Origin: a virus
Reading direction: 5' to 3' (one strand)
Length of the DNA stretch: 60,895 nucleotides
IMG/VR virus record: IMGVR_UViG_3300049432_000039
Coordinates: 1 to 60,895 of that record
In this document: one piece after another, positions 1 to 7,072 of the stretch
How the letters are laid out: every line of letters begins with the position of its first letter
Numbering within the stretch: position 1 is the stretch's first letter
Position numbers and translations under genes: made by a program
The notes under the pieces: model-generated
Told to the model about the DNA's origin: nothing
Databases searched by the model: none
Seen by the model: the letters and a program-made list of their open reading frames with translations, nothing else

Positions 1-17
1 GGGGCCCGCCGCCCCCC

Positions 18-143
18 CCGGCGGGGGGTCGTCGCACTGGGAGGTCGTGCTGCTGGACGGTGAGCCCGTCACGCTCGATGGTTCATGGCTGTACATGGAA
101 GTTTTGGACTGATGAGGAGGCGTGCTCGTGGCAACCCTGGCTG
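18..143. repeat. terminal overlap, left copy
   Basis: Bases 18-143 are identical to 60770-60895 (126 bases). The segment carries the last codons of the upstream tail-fibre gene, whose stop is at 110-112 here and at 60862-60864 at the other end, plus the ribosome binding site and first codons of the next fibre gene. The simplest reading is a circular assembly with an untrimmed overlap, giving a unit of about 60,752 bp. Short direct terminal repeats of a linear virion are less likely, because the repeat lies inside coding sequence. Confidence 0.93.
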
Positions 144-1741
144 AGGCGATTATGCGCGGGCTGCTGGCCGACCGCCCGGCATTTGGGTCGGCCGGACGGC
201 TCTACTACGCGACCGACGAGCTGATCCTGTACCGCGACTCTGGGGCCGCCTGGCAGGTCGTCGGGACCGGGCTCGCCTTCGATGACGGGGCGACACCGGC
301 CGCCCTGGCCGGCTCGGCCGCCACCGGCGACGACGTCTACCCCGCCCGGAGGGACCACGTCCACTTGGACCCGGTCGTCGCGCACGCGGCGGCCGGCAAC
401 CCCCACCCAACCTACACCACCGACGCCGAGGCCGGCACGATCGCCGATGCGTCCGTTGCCACCCATGCCGGGCTCTCCGATCCGCACACGGGGTACGTCC
501 TGGAGTCGTTACTGGACGCCAAGGGCGACCTGATCGCGGCCAGTGCCGACAACACCCCGGGCAAGCTTGGGGTTGGCACCAACGGTCACGTGTTGACCGC
601 TGATTCTGGTGAAACGCTCGGTGTGAAGTGGGCGGCAGCCAGCGGTGGGGCAGCGCTGACCGTTCAGGAGGTCGACGGCACCCCCATCGACACCGCTGTC
701 ACGATTATCCGGGTCACCAATGGCAAACTGACCGACAACGGCGCGGGAGACGTGACCCTCGACCTGAGCGGCGGCGGCGCGGCGTTCGACGACGGGGCGA
801 CGCCCTCGGCGCTGGCAGGGGCAGCCGCCACGGGCGACGACATCTACGCCGCGAGACGGGATCACGTCCACCTCGATCCGGTTGTGGCGCATGCGGCTGC
901 CGCCGACCCCCACACAGGCTACTTGCTCGAATCGCTGGTTGACGCCAAGGGCGACATCCTGGCGGCGACCGCCAACGACACCCCCGCCCGACTGGCGGTC
1001 GGAGCCAACGGACTCGTCCTGACCGCCGACTCCGGCGAGACGACCGGCCTCAAGTGGGCGGCCGGCGCCGGTGGCGAGGCGACCGACATCGACGTCTCAG
1101 ACTCAGCGCTCACGACCACCGAGGGCAAGATCCTCTGGCGGACCACCCGCAAGGTGCTCGATCTCTACGACGGCAGCCGTGAGCGGGCGATGTCGGCGGT
1201 CGGGTTCGCGCCGGTCGCCTTTGTGCATGGCTTCAACGCCCAGACCTCGGCCTCGGCCACGACCAACCTGGCCGCTGTCGGCGGGACGTTCCTGGTCGCG
1301 ATGCACGTCCCCACCCATATGCTGCTGCGGTCGCTGACCTGGCGCAACGCCGATACGACGCTGGCCCGGTCGATGGAATGGGCGCTCTATGAGGACCGCA
1401 ACAACGCTGCGAACGCGATCGACGCAATCACTGGAGCTGCCGGCTCGGCGTCGTGGACGGCGGCGGCTGCCGCAATCCGGGTGGAGGCCGCGACGGGGGC
1501 GCCGGTGTACCTGGGGCCGGGCCTGTACTGGCTCGCGATCAGGAACACCCATGCCACGAACACGCTCGGGATCTCGACGGTGGCGACCGGCATCCTGGCG
1601 GCGCAGATCAGCCAGACCAAGACCCTCGGCTCGGCCTTGGGCAGCACCCTCGATATCGTGGCGGCGACCTGGAGCAAAGGCACTACCGCGCCGGTCGTAG
1701 AGCTCCACGGCTCGATCGCGGGCCAGAGCACGGTGTTCTAA
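128..1741 (+). CDS. tail fibre protein with two repeat modules
   Basis: A 537-aa virion protein, probably a tail fibre that contacts the host surface. The N-terminus has the common fibre motif around [18 protein letters not shown]. Residues of about 55-185 and 215-320 are two copies of one module, marked by [24 protein letters not shown] and GVKWAAA. A third copy is in the preceding gene. The C-terminal 170 residues look like a beta-rich receptor-binding or jelly-roll domain. I chose the GTG at 128 because AGGAGG at 115-120 is correctly spaced for it and too close for the GTG at 122. It lies 15 bases after the upstream fibre gene in the circular map. Confidence 0.85.
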   Translation: MATLAEAIMRGLLADRPAFGSAGRLYYATDELILYRDSGAAWQVVGTGLAFDDGATPAALAGSAATGDDVYPARRDHVHLDPVVAHAAAGNPHPTYTTDAEAGTIADASVATHAGLSDPHTGYVLESLLDAKGDLIAASADNTPGKLGVGTNGHVLTADSGETLGVKWAAASGGAALTVQEVDGTPIDTAVTIIRVTNGKLTDNGAGDVTLDLSGGGAAFDDGATPSALAGAAATGDDIYAARRDHVHLDPVVAHAAAADPHTGYLLESLVDAKGDILAATANDTPARLAVGANGLVLTADSGETTGLKWAAGAGGEATDIDVSDSALTTTEGKILWRTTRKVLDLYDGSRERAMSAVGFAPVAFVHGFNAQTSASATTNLAAVGGTFLVAMHVPTHMLLRSLTWRNADTTLARSMEWALYEDRNNAANAIDAITGAAGSASWTAAAAAIRVEAATGAPVYLGPGLYWLAIRNTHATNTLGISTVATGILAAQISQTKTLGSALGSTLDIVAATWSKGTTAPVVELHGSIAGQSTVF

Positions 1742-1852
1742 GGAAACCCATGATGATCGGGGGATGCGCGGCGGGGGATCGGGGGCAGCACCCGTTCACG
1801 AAAAGTCGGTCCGATGCTCCTCTCACGACTCTCGATGAGGAAACTCCACCAG

Positions 1853-2374
1853 ATGACAAACTTCCGCGTTGCCGTCCTGGCGACGATTGCGTTTCTCGCG
1901 GCACTGATCGCCCTCGTGGGTGCAGTAGCGGCAATCTTCGTGTCCTCGGACCGCGGCATGACGATCGTCTCCGTCGTCATCACGGGGCTACTGTCGTTGC
2001 TGCCCACCGTCATCGTCTACCTCAAGACCGATGCGATTGAGAGCAAGGTAGACGCTGCTGCCGATACGGCTATCACAGCAGCCAGACACGCGGCCCGAGC
2101 TGAGCGGAAGATCGACACCGTGCAGGAGTTCGTGGAGAACGGGGGGCTACGGCGCAACGTCGTGGGCGCCATCAAGGAGGCCGGCGATGACCCCGAGATC
2201 CGACGTCGGCGCATCGAGACAATCGCTGAGGGGGTGAAGGAGGACCGTCACGAGACGGGGAGCCGAGAGGCCGCCGCCTACGCGCGTGGTGTGGCTGACG
2301 CGATGAAACGGTGGGGTGGTGAGCACGGGGAGCCGGTAGAGGGAGAGGACGCAGATGACCAACGAGACGCTTGA
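1853..2374 (+). CDS. two-segment membrane protein, holin candidate
   Basis: A 173-aa protein with two hydrophobic segments in the first 60 residues (around AFLAALIALVGAVAAIFV, then a second near VVITGLLSLLPTVIVYL). A long charged helical tail follows. It sits between the tail fibres and the endolysin, where phages usually carry holins and other lysis accessories. The start is uncertain: ATG 1853 has GAGGA about 11 bases upstream, while ATG 1814 would add 13 residues. Its 3' end overlaps the next start by 20 bases. Confidence 0.6.
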   Translation: MTNFRVAVLATIAFLAALIALVGAVAAIFVSSDRGMTIVSVVITGLLSLLPTVIVYLKTDAIESKVDAAADTAITAARHAARAERKIDTVQEFVENGGLRRNVVGAIKEAGDDPEIRRRRIETIAEGVKEDRHETGSREAAAYARGVADAMKRWGGEHGEPVEGEDADDQRDA

Positions 2375-2693
2375 CCTGACACTGAAGGCCGTCATCGCAT
2401 TGGCTACTGTGGTGGCCGCGCTGCTCGGCGTGCTGAACAACCGCGCTATCAAGGCCAATACGTCGGCCGTGCAGAAGGTGGAAGTCAACCTTGACGGACG
2501 CCTGAGCCAACTCCTGGAGCAGACGGCGCACGCCTCCCGCGCTGAGGGCCGCGACTCCATGCGCGCGGGTGACGGACTCGACGCGGGGTCTATCGGCCCG
2601 GCTGGACCGGCTGGTATCCAAGGCCCCGTAGGACCACAGGGTCAGGTGGGGCCGGCGGGCGTCCAGGGCGCCACTGGTGAGCACTCGTTGTGA
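2355..2693 (+). CDS. membrane protein with collagen-like tail
   Basis: A 112-aa protein. An N-terminal hydrophobic helix (about residues 10-28) is followed by a polar helix and then, from about residue 78, by roughly ten consecutive Gly-X-Y triplets (such as GPAGPAGIQGPVGPQG), a collagen triple-helix signature. GAGAGGA precedes the ATG. Collagen repeats are common in phage fibres but unusual on a small membrane protein of a lysis cassette. It may trimerise in the membrane. Function is not known. Confidence 0.65.
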   Translation: MTNETLDLTLKAVIALATVVAALLGVLNNRAIKANTSAVQKVEVNLDGRLSQLLEQTAHASRAEGRDSMRAGDGLDAGSIGPAGPAGIQGPVGPQGQVGPAGVQGATGEHSL

Positions 2694-2806
2694 ATGCCCT
2701 GAGCCTGCTCGACGGCTTGGCAGAGAACGTCAAGCGCCTCCACTCGGTCGCGTTGGCCCGCCTCCAGCGCCTGATGGAGCCCCGAAAGATGAGGGCGACA
2801 GCGTGA
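2690..2806 (+). CDS. very small basic helical peptide
   Basis: A 38-aa reading frame starting GTG and overlapping the stop of the previous gene. It is amphipathic, leucine- and arginine-rich and has no membrane segment. Support is positional only: it fills the gap exactly and overlaps the next start as GTGA. The ribosome binding site is poor. Confidence 0.4.
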   Translation: MNALSLLDGLAENVKRLHSVALARLQRLMEPRKMRATA

Positions 2807-2889
2807 CGAGATGGCTGCTTGGACCCGGGTTGTTGCTGCTGATCCTCCTGTGGGTCGCTTTCGTGGTGTGGTGGATTACGCCGTCATGA
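2803..2889 (+). CDS. 28-residue single-pass membrane peptide
   Basis: Starts GTG at 2803 inside a GTGA overlap, with GAGGG 8 bases upstream. Almost the whole peptide is one hydrophobic helix (GLLLLILLWVAFVVWWI). Such minimal membrane peptides occur in phage lysis regions as holin or antiholin helpers. The stop overlaps the next ATG as ATGA, so translation is probably coupled. Confidence 0.55.
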   Translation: MTRWLLGPGLLLLILLWVAFVVWWITPS

Positions 2890-3089
2890 ACAAGATCCTG
2901 AGCACCCGAACGCAACTCATTATCTCGTGGGTTTTGCTGATCGGTTCCATCGTGGGATGGCCCGTCACGTCGTTGACCATCTTTGCTACTGAACCGCAGG
3001 GGATTCTGGGGCTCAGTTGGTTCGCGATCATCCTTGGCGCCTTCAACACGATCGTGACCGCCACAGTCAACGATGAGGTGACTCCATGA
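2886..3089 (+). CDS. two-segment membrane protein, holin-like
   Basis: A 67-aa protein with two hydrophobic helices (around LIISWVLLIGSIVGW and GLSWFAIILGAFNTIVTA). Size and topology fit a small holin or antiholin. It is joined to the previous and next starts by ATGA overlaps. Confidence 0.6.
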   Translation: MNKILSTRTQLIISWVLLIGSIVGWPVTSLTIFATEPQGILGLSWFAIILGAFNTIVTATVNDEVTP

Positions 3090-3115
3090 TAAACCTGCGT
3101 ATCGTCACCGCTGCG
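3086..3115 (+). pseudogene. 5' stub of the split holin gene
   Basis: ATG at 3086 overlaps the previous stop as ATGA and encodes MINLRIVTA. The intact holin gene at 3478 begins MVNLRIISIA, nearly the same peptide from diverged codons. The stub therefore looks like the original gene start, cut off by insertion of the antisense gene at 3119-3388. The reading frame runs on open but is only the shadow of that gene. Confidence 0.6.
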
Positions 3116-3118
3116 CGC

Positions 3119-3388
3119 TCATGTTCGGCGCGCAATGATGTGGCTGACCGTTGCCTGCGTAATGCCGTATTCAGAAGCAAGGCGGCGCTGCGTGATACCG
3201 CCGACCGAGCGCTTCAGGCAACCACACGACCGCGCACGGCCATGCTTCAAGGCCGATCCCTCGGCGGATCGAGTTGCCCCACAATCGCACTGACACAACC
3301 AGTACGCAGGGACAGTTGGGTCTTTTTCCAGAACGACCAGTCGGCCAAAACGCTGGCCCGGTTCGAAGCTGATAAGATTCGCTCGCAT
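3119..3388 (-). CDS. homing-associated zinc and HTH protein
   Basis: An 89-aa protein antisense to the lysis cassette. The first half has the FGRLVVLE motif followed by a cysteine pattern (CQCDCG, then SCGC) found in AP2- and HNH-type phage homing proteins. The end is a helix-turn-helix (GITQATVSHII). No HNH, GIY-YIG or LAGLIDADG catalytic motif is visible, so it may be a nuclease-less DNA-binding derivative or a partner of a nuclease elsewhere. It has its own TATAAT promoter and hairpin leader, shared with the HNH gene at 12496. It splits the 5' end of the holin gene. Confidence 0.65.
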   Translation of the reverse strand: MRANLISFEPGQRFGRLVVLEKDPTVPAYWLCQCDCGATRSAEGSALKHGRARSCGCLKRSVGGITQRRLASEYGITQATVSHIIARRT

Positions 3389-3407
3389 CGAGCCACACCT
3401 CGGTGTC

Positions 3408-3460
3408 GCCCCAGCGTGTTAGTCGCACGACTGGGGCATTCTTCTGCTCAGATTATACCA
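3408..3460 (-). promoter_or_regulatory. homing-gene promoter and leader hairpin
   Basis: On the minus strand TGG-TATAAT (3452-3460, extended -10) is followed by AGAATG and a stem GCCCCAG/CTGGGGC (3408-3437), then a segment ending GAGGTGTGGCTCGATG at the start codon. The same arrangement precedes the HNH gene at 12496. Confidence 0.7.
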
Positions 3461-3477
3461 CCCACTCGGAGGGCGGC

Positions 3478-3783
3478 ATGGTGAACCTTCGCATCATCTC
3501 CATCGCTGTAGCCGTCTGTCTGGGGATGCTCGGGGCTATCCAGCTCGCCTCGCCTGAGTCGCTCGGCATCTCGGCTGTTGCAGCTCGCTGGCTCGGGATC
3601 ATAGCCACAGGTCTGGGCATCCTTGCCGGCTTCCTGCCGAGAGTGCAGGGGCCCTCTGCCAATCCTGAGACCCTGGCCGACCGCGTCTGGGCACTGCCAG
3701 AAGATGAGCGGCAGCAGGTTGCCACTGATCTCGCGGCACGTGCTGAGCGCGCAGCTAGAGGGGTGAGCGTTCCGCATGGCTGA
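3478..3783 (+). CDS. holin-like two-segment membrane protein
   Basis: A 101-aa protein with two hydrophobic helices (residues of about 7-25 and 33-52) and a charged tail, directly upstream of and overlapping the endolysin by 8 bases. It is the best holin candidate by position. GGAGGG precedes the ATG. Its first ten residues match the stub at 3086, so this start region seems to have arrived with the inserted antisense gene and replaced the original end. Confidence 0.7.
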   Translation: MVNLRIISIAVAVCLGMLGAIQLASPESLGISAVAARWLGIIATGLGILAGFLPRVQGPSANPETLADRVWALPEDERQQVATDLAARAERAARGVSVPHG

Positions 3784-4831
3784 TCCGAAGACCCGCGCCG
3801 AAGTCATCGCTATCAGCAACACGGTTGCCGACGAGTTCCGCATCCCTCGGCTACTCCTACTCGCGTGCGGCATTGCCGAGGGTAATCTGGTCTGGAACGC
3901 ACGACGGCCAACCAGCGCCGCTCAGGACGCCGCGTTCTGGCCTGACGTGTCGGGAGGACCGTGGCAGCAGACCGTCAGATACGACCCCGACTATCACGGC
4001 GGGAGCGCGTATCCTGGCCCCGGTGAGGTTGCCCGGGTACTGGAGCTCCAGTACGACACGCAACGATCGGCACAACTAGCTGCCGGCCAACTCAAAGCAA
4101 AGTGGAACGGGCAGCAAACCGACGACGAAATGCTGAAAGCGATGTTTTTGTACAACTGGCCGGCGGGTGGCGGCAAGCCGTACACGCCGGCCCACGAGGC
4201 CAACTACAAGCGTGGCCTGACCGAAGCATGGGCCATCCTGGGAGCGACTCCTATGCCGACGATCAAGCTCTCCGACGTGCTCGCCCGTGGCCGCTCACGC
4301 ATCGGTGACCTGTACGTCTGGGATGGCGAGGTACCCGGCGGCTTTGACTGTAGCGGGTTCATCCGCTGGACTTACAACGGCGCCCTGACATCGTTTACGG
4401 ACTCGATCCTGGGGGAGACTGAACGGGTCGAGAAGCCAGCACCCGGCGACATCGTGCTCTACGAGTACCAGGATGCGAGCCAGCCGGGCGTCAGATTCCC
4501 GCACGTCGGCCTGTTCCTGTCCGACACGAAGACGCTGGATGCCAGGTTCGGCGCCGGCGTGGGCGAGCACGACCAGCTCTCCCGATCCACGGCGACGCGC
4601 TACTACCGCCGGATGCCGGGCGTCATCGTGGACACGGCCGGCGCGCCACCCCCACCATCGCCGCCACCTGACGAGCTGGCGACCCTCCGCGCCGAGAACG
4701 AACGCTTGAAGACTGTGCTCGGGTACGCGAGTCAAGATATCGGCGCCGCGCTCCAGAAGGAGGCCGATGCCATCGTCGCTCAGGTCGGCGCGCTGACCGC
4801 CGCCATCAACACACTACGGAGCCAGAAATGA
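3776..4831 (+). CDS. two-domain endolysin (lysozyme-like + NlpC/P60)
   Basis: A 351-aa peptidoglycan hydrolase. Residues 1 to about 155 resemble lytic transglycosylase-type domains, including a GIAEGN glutamate and a C-terminal YKRGLTEAWAILG helix. Residues of about 160-280 are an NlpC/P60 papain-like peptidase: GGFDCSGFIRWTY carries the catalytic Cys and FPHVGLFL the His. A proline-rich linker (APPPPSPPP) leads to a heptad-rich tail (about 298-351) that could trimerise the enzyme. The start overlaps the holin gene. No signal peptide is seen, consistent with holin-dependent release. Confidence 0.85.
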   Translation: MADPKTRAEVIAISNTVADEFRIPRLLLLACGIAEGNLVWNARRPTSAAQDAAFWPDVSGGPWQQTVRYDPDYHGGSAYPGPGEVARVLELQYDTQRSAQLAAGQLKAKWNGQQTDDEMLKAMFLYNWPAGGGKPYTPAHEANYKRGLTEAWAILGATPMPTIKLSDVLARGRSRIGDLYVWDGEVPGGFDCSGFIRWTYNGALTSFTDSILGETERVEKPAPGDIVLYEYQDASQPGVRFPHVGLFLSDTKTLDARFGAGVGEHDQLSRSTATRYYRRMPGVIVDTAGAPPPPSPPPDELATLRAENERLKTVLGYASQDIGAALQKEADAIVAQVGALTAAINTLRSQK

Positions 4832-4968
4832 CCGTTCTGACGATCACCGTTGACGAGATCCCGGATGTCGAGACGCGCTGCCGCCTCAAGGCTAGTCTGG
4901 CCACCGTCTACCGTGCGATTACGGGGACGGACGCAGATGTGGGAGTCGATATAGTCCCGTCACGCTGA
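4828..4968 (+). CDS. small hypothetical protein
   Basis: A 46-aa protein starting in an ATGA overlap with the endolysin stop. The peptide is balanced in composition, without membrane segments or known motifs. It is the last gene of the lysis operon. Downstream, 4969-4993 can form a weak CCCCGC/GCGGGG hairpin between the convergent operons. Confidence 0.55.
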   Translation: MTVLTITVDEIPDVETRCRLKASLATVYRAITGTDADVGVDIVPSR

Positions 4969-5000
4969 CCCCCGCGCTCCCGGCTCAGGCGGGGTGAGGG

Positions 5001-5303
5001 TTAGCGGTCCTCGTACTGGTGACACTCGATGACCCACTCCAGCACATCGGGGCGGACCGCGATCATCCGATACGGGGCAATCGAGGAAGGCATGCGCCTG
5101 GGGAAGAACCGCGTCGCCTCCTGATTCTCTCCGTGTTGTATCCAGAAGCCGTCACGTTCGATGTCATCCCAGGAGAAGACCTTGCAGCCGCACTCGATGC
5201 AGAATGACGATAGCGGCTGATGATAGAAATCCTGCGCGCCAATGGTGATCTTCACCGCGCCGGGATGCTTGTGTGGCACCCGCTCGTCGTCGTGCGTGGT
5301 CAT
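5001..5303 (-). CDS. hypothetical protein, Cys-containing
   Basis: A 100-aa protein, last gene of the leftward accessory operon. It contains SFCIECGCK, a possible metal site, and is rich in aromatic residues. No family recognised. It overlaps the upstream gene by 4 bases. Confidence 0.6.
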   Translation of the reverse strand: MTTHDDERVPHKHPGAVKITIGAQDFYHQPLSSFCIECGCKVFSWDDIERDGFWIQHGENQEATRFFPRRMPSSIAPYRMIAVRPDVLEWVIECHQYEDR

Positions 5304-5716
5304 CCTCCTGCCCCAGGATCGACGGTCACCGCCGTCGCCGTGTGTGACTTGAAGTGCTCAGCAGCCGTTGAGTCCTCGACGCACTCTGGGCAGACCGCTG
5401 GTGCGCTAGGCGACGGTGGGGCGGCGGCACGGTCGGCGGCGGCGAGGGCGGCATCAATGGCTGCGTTGTGCTTCACGGCGACGCAATTACACTGTGCATC
5501 TGCATAGTCTTCGGGATAGTCACTGTCCTCGCGCTGAGCGATGGGGCAGTCGAAATAGGGGTCACCCAGAACTCGAAAGTGTGGAATCCGCGCTGTTTCG
5601 AGCGCTGCTATCAAGACTGGCACAGCGCTCGCCACAGTCACGACATCGTCCTCGAAGTCGAGGAGCGATCCTTCGTTGCTCAGCAAGCGCTCTGCCGATG
5701 CTCTAACATCTTCCAT
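5300..5716 (-). CDS. hypothetical protein with Cys pairs
   Basis: A 138-aa protein with a helical N-terminus, several cysteines (DAQCNC, VCPECVED) and a low-complexity Ala/Pro stretch. The ATG at 5716 follows a TCTGTGAG leader that also precedes the ATG at 6282. A GTG at 5722 is the alternative. Function unknown. Confidence 0.55.
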   Translation of the reverse strand: MEDVRASAERLLSNEGSLLDFEDDVVTVASAVPVLIAALETARIPHFRVLGDPYFDCPIAQREDSDYPEDYADAQCNCVAVKHNAAIDAALAAADRAAAPPSPSAPAVCPECVEDSTAAEHFKSHTATAVTVDPGAGG

Positions 5717-5737
5717 GCTCACAGAAATCGTCCCAGG

Positions 5738-5760
5738 AAGCTGCCTGCTTTAGCTGGCAG
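5738..5760. repeat. hairpin repeat, copy 1
   Basis: A 23-base element, AAGCTGCC then TGCTTTAGC then TGGCAG, whose ends pair (CTGCC/GGCAG) around a TTTA loop. The same 23 bases recur at 6073-6095 and 6308-6330. Copies 1 and 3 also share the left flank CGTCCCAGG. On the minus strand this copy lies about 20 bases before the start of the gene at 5716. Confidence 0.9.
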
Positions 5761-6072
5761 AGGAATGGGACAGCCGATCTTGGATCGGCCCCGGATTGAG
5801 AACCGAGAATCAACCGCCACTCGGTACAATGAAAGGGATGAGTCCAAAGGCACCCACTGGGTCAAACAGTTAGGACTCAGCACCTTGACAACCAAATCTT
5901 GACGGTTGCTGGCAGGACTCTTTGCCAGCGTAAAAGGTTTGAAGCGGGGTCGGAGCATGTCTCTGGCCTGTCCTTCGGAGTAGCCTCGGGGCTACATGCT
6001 GGGGCGTCAGTCAATGCGCCTATGGTTGGGGTCGTTGATGTTGGAGATCGAAGCCCAACGGAGATCACTGAC
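5761..6072 (+). ncRNA. structured RNA or decayed mobile-element end
   Basis: No gene is evident here, but many perfect short stems are: CCGATC/GATCGG (5774-5788), GAGTCC/GGACTC (5840-5878), GCTGGCA/TGCCAGC (5908-5929), GTAGCC-TCGG-GGCTAC (5980-5995) and GTTGG/CCAAC (6040-6059). The segment is bounded on both sides by the 23-base hairpin. On the plus strand the right boundary (AAGC-stem-TTTAG-stem-GTCGTTGAC) resembles right ends of IS200/IS605-family elements, where TnpB guide (omega) RNAs end. No tnpA or tnpB gene is present. Alternatively it is a long leader of the gene at 5716 on the other strand. Strand and identity are inferred. Confidence 0.4.
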
Positions 6073-6095
6073 AAGCTGCCTGCTTTAGCTGGCAG
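6073..6095. repeat. hairpin repeat, copy 2
   Basis: Identical to 5738-5760 and 6308-6330. With copy 3 it shares the right flank TCGTTGACTC. The TAA in its loop serves as stop codon of the minus-strand gene 6085-6342. Confidence 0.9.
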
Positions 6096-6342
6096 TCGTT
6101 GACTCTCTCCTCTCGCGCCTCTCCCACTCCCTCCGCGCTCGGCGGTAGGCGTCGCAGCGGATGCACATACCACCAGCGGCGCTGAGTGGACAGGGGACGC
6201 CACTCGATCTGGCGTAGCACTCGCCGTAATCAACCCGACGCGGCGGCTGATTAGGATCACGGTATATCCGTTGTTCGTTCATCGTCTCACAGACCACCCG
6301 TCCCAGGAAGCTGCCTGCTTTAGCTGGCAGTCGTTGACTCAT
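6085..6342 (-). CDS. hypothetical Cys-rich basic protein
   Basis: An 85-aa protein starting at an ATG with a strong GGAGGAAACG site. Its codons 5-11 (LPAKAGS) are encoded by hairpin copy 3, and its stop lies in copy 2, so the repeats are embedded at both ends of the gene. The core has a Cys pattern (ECYARSSGVPC, CIRC) and a highly basic C-terminal helix, suggesting a metal-binding nucleic-acid protein. ATG 6282 is an internal alternative. Confidence 0.5.
   Translation of the reverse strand: MSQRLPAKAGSFLGRVVCETMNEQRIYRDPNQPPRRVDYGECYARSSGVPCPLSAAGGMCIRCDAYRRARREWERRERRESTTAS
6308..6330. repeat. hairpin repeat, copy 3
   Basis: Third identical 23-base copy. It joins the left flank of copy 1 (CGTCCCAGG) to the right flank of copy 2 (TCGTTGACTC), as expected of a version lacking the 335-base segment found between copies 1 and 2. 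Confidence 0.9.
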
Positions 6343-6401
6343 CGTTTCCTCCCTGCCCGCCTCGCGTCGTGCCGCTCAGGCGGCGTGGTTGGTGGTGGTG
6401 G

Positions 6402-6590
6402 TCAACCGTTCCAGTCGTCACCGTTCCGAAGGCGACGCTCAACATCGTTCAGTAGATTGACGGCGTTTTGGACTTGCTGCGCGCTCACGCGCCATCCATC
6501 CTCTCGAAGCTCGTGTGCATCGGTACTGAGGCGCGTAGCCATATCGGAGAGGCGGTTGGCGAGTCGTCGAGCGGACATGATCTCTGGCAT
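6402..6590 (-). CDS. small helical protein
   Basis: A 62-aa, strongly helical, charged protein (heptads around RLANRLSDMATRL) with no Cys or membrane segment. It lies in the leftward accessory operon. No family recognised. Confidence 0.6.
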   Translation of the reverse strand: MPEIMSARRLANRLSDMATRLSTDAHELREDGWRVSAQQVQNAVNLLNDVERRLRNGDDWNG

Positions 6591-6641
6591 GCGTTCTCAT
6601 CCCCTCGTGCCCGCCGCCAGTGATGGCGGCGTGGTCAGTCG

Positions 6642-6812
6642 TCAGTCGTCGGATTCTGGCTTATACGGGTCCAGCAACGCGGCGTGCGTCGGGCAGAAGT
6701 CGTCGTTGTCGATGTTGATCCCCCAATCAGCGGGAGGACCGTCCCCCTCGTCGGTCTCGACTTTGGCATCACAGCGATGACCGTCGCAGTACCAGATCTC
6801 TTTCATGCTCAT
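6642..6812 (-). CDS. small zinc-binding-like protein
   Basis: A 56-aa acidic protein with CDGHRC near the N-terminus and CPTH near residue 40, a plausible single zinc site. ATG 6812 is chosen because GGAGGAG lies 7 bases upstream. Function unknown. Confidence 0.6.
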   Translation of the reverse strand: MSMKEIWYCDGHRCDAKVETDEGDGPPADWGINIDNDDFCPTHAALLDPYKPESDD

Positions 6813-6868
6813 GGTGCTCTCCTCCATGCTCGCTCAGCGCCGGCCGTGCCTGCCGGACGGGTGGTGGG

Positions 6869-7072
6869 TCATTGTCCGAAAGTCTGGACTCGCTTTGCCC
6901 CACAGATGGGGAGTTCTGTAGTCGAGCCGAGAGCGATCGTCACGCCGTATTCGGCCTTGCAACCGTATTCGCAAATCAGCAGCAGTTCTCCGTCATTGCT
7001 GAGATACATCAGGCTCATCGGCTTATCGCAATGCGGGCAGACCATGCTGTTCCGTTGCTCAAGTTTCTGCAT
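6869..7072 (-). CDS. zinc-ribbon protein
   Basis: A 67-aa protein with VCPHCDKPM and, after a short beta stretch, ICEYGCKAEYG, a treble-clef or zinc-ribbon pattern. It overlaps the upstream gene by 14 bases. The partner, DNA or protein, cannot be told from sequence. Confidence 0.65.
   Translation of the reverse strand: MQKLEQRNSMVCPHCDKPMSLMYLSNDGELLLICEYGCKAEYGVTIALGSTTELPICGAKRVQTFGQ

Noticed and set aside
3086-3484. 132-codon rightward frame across the holin insertion
   Set aside because: Beyond the first ten codons it is only the reverse of the antisense homing-type gene, with Arg/Ser-rich shadow composition.
4969-4993. Bidirectional terminator between convergent operons
   Set aside because: Stem of six pairs with a 13-base loop and no U-run on either strand; too weak to call.
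5738-6330. CRISPR array
   Set aside because: Only three hairpin copies with spacings of 335 and 235 bases; no regular spacers or cas genes.
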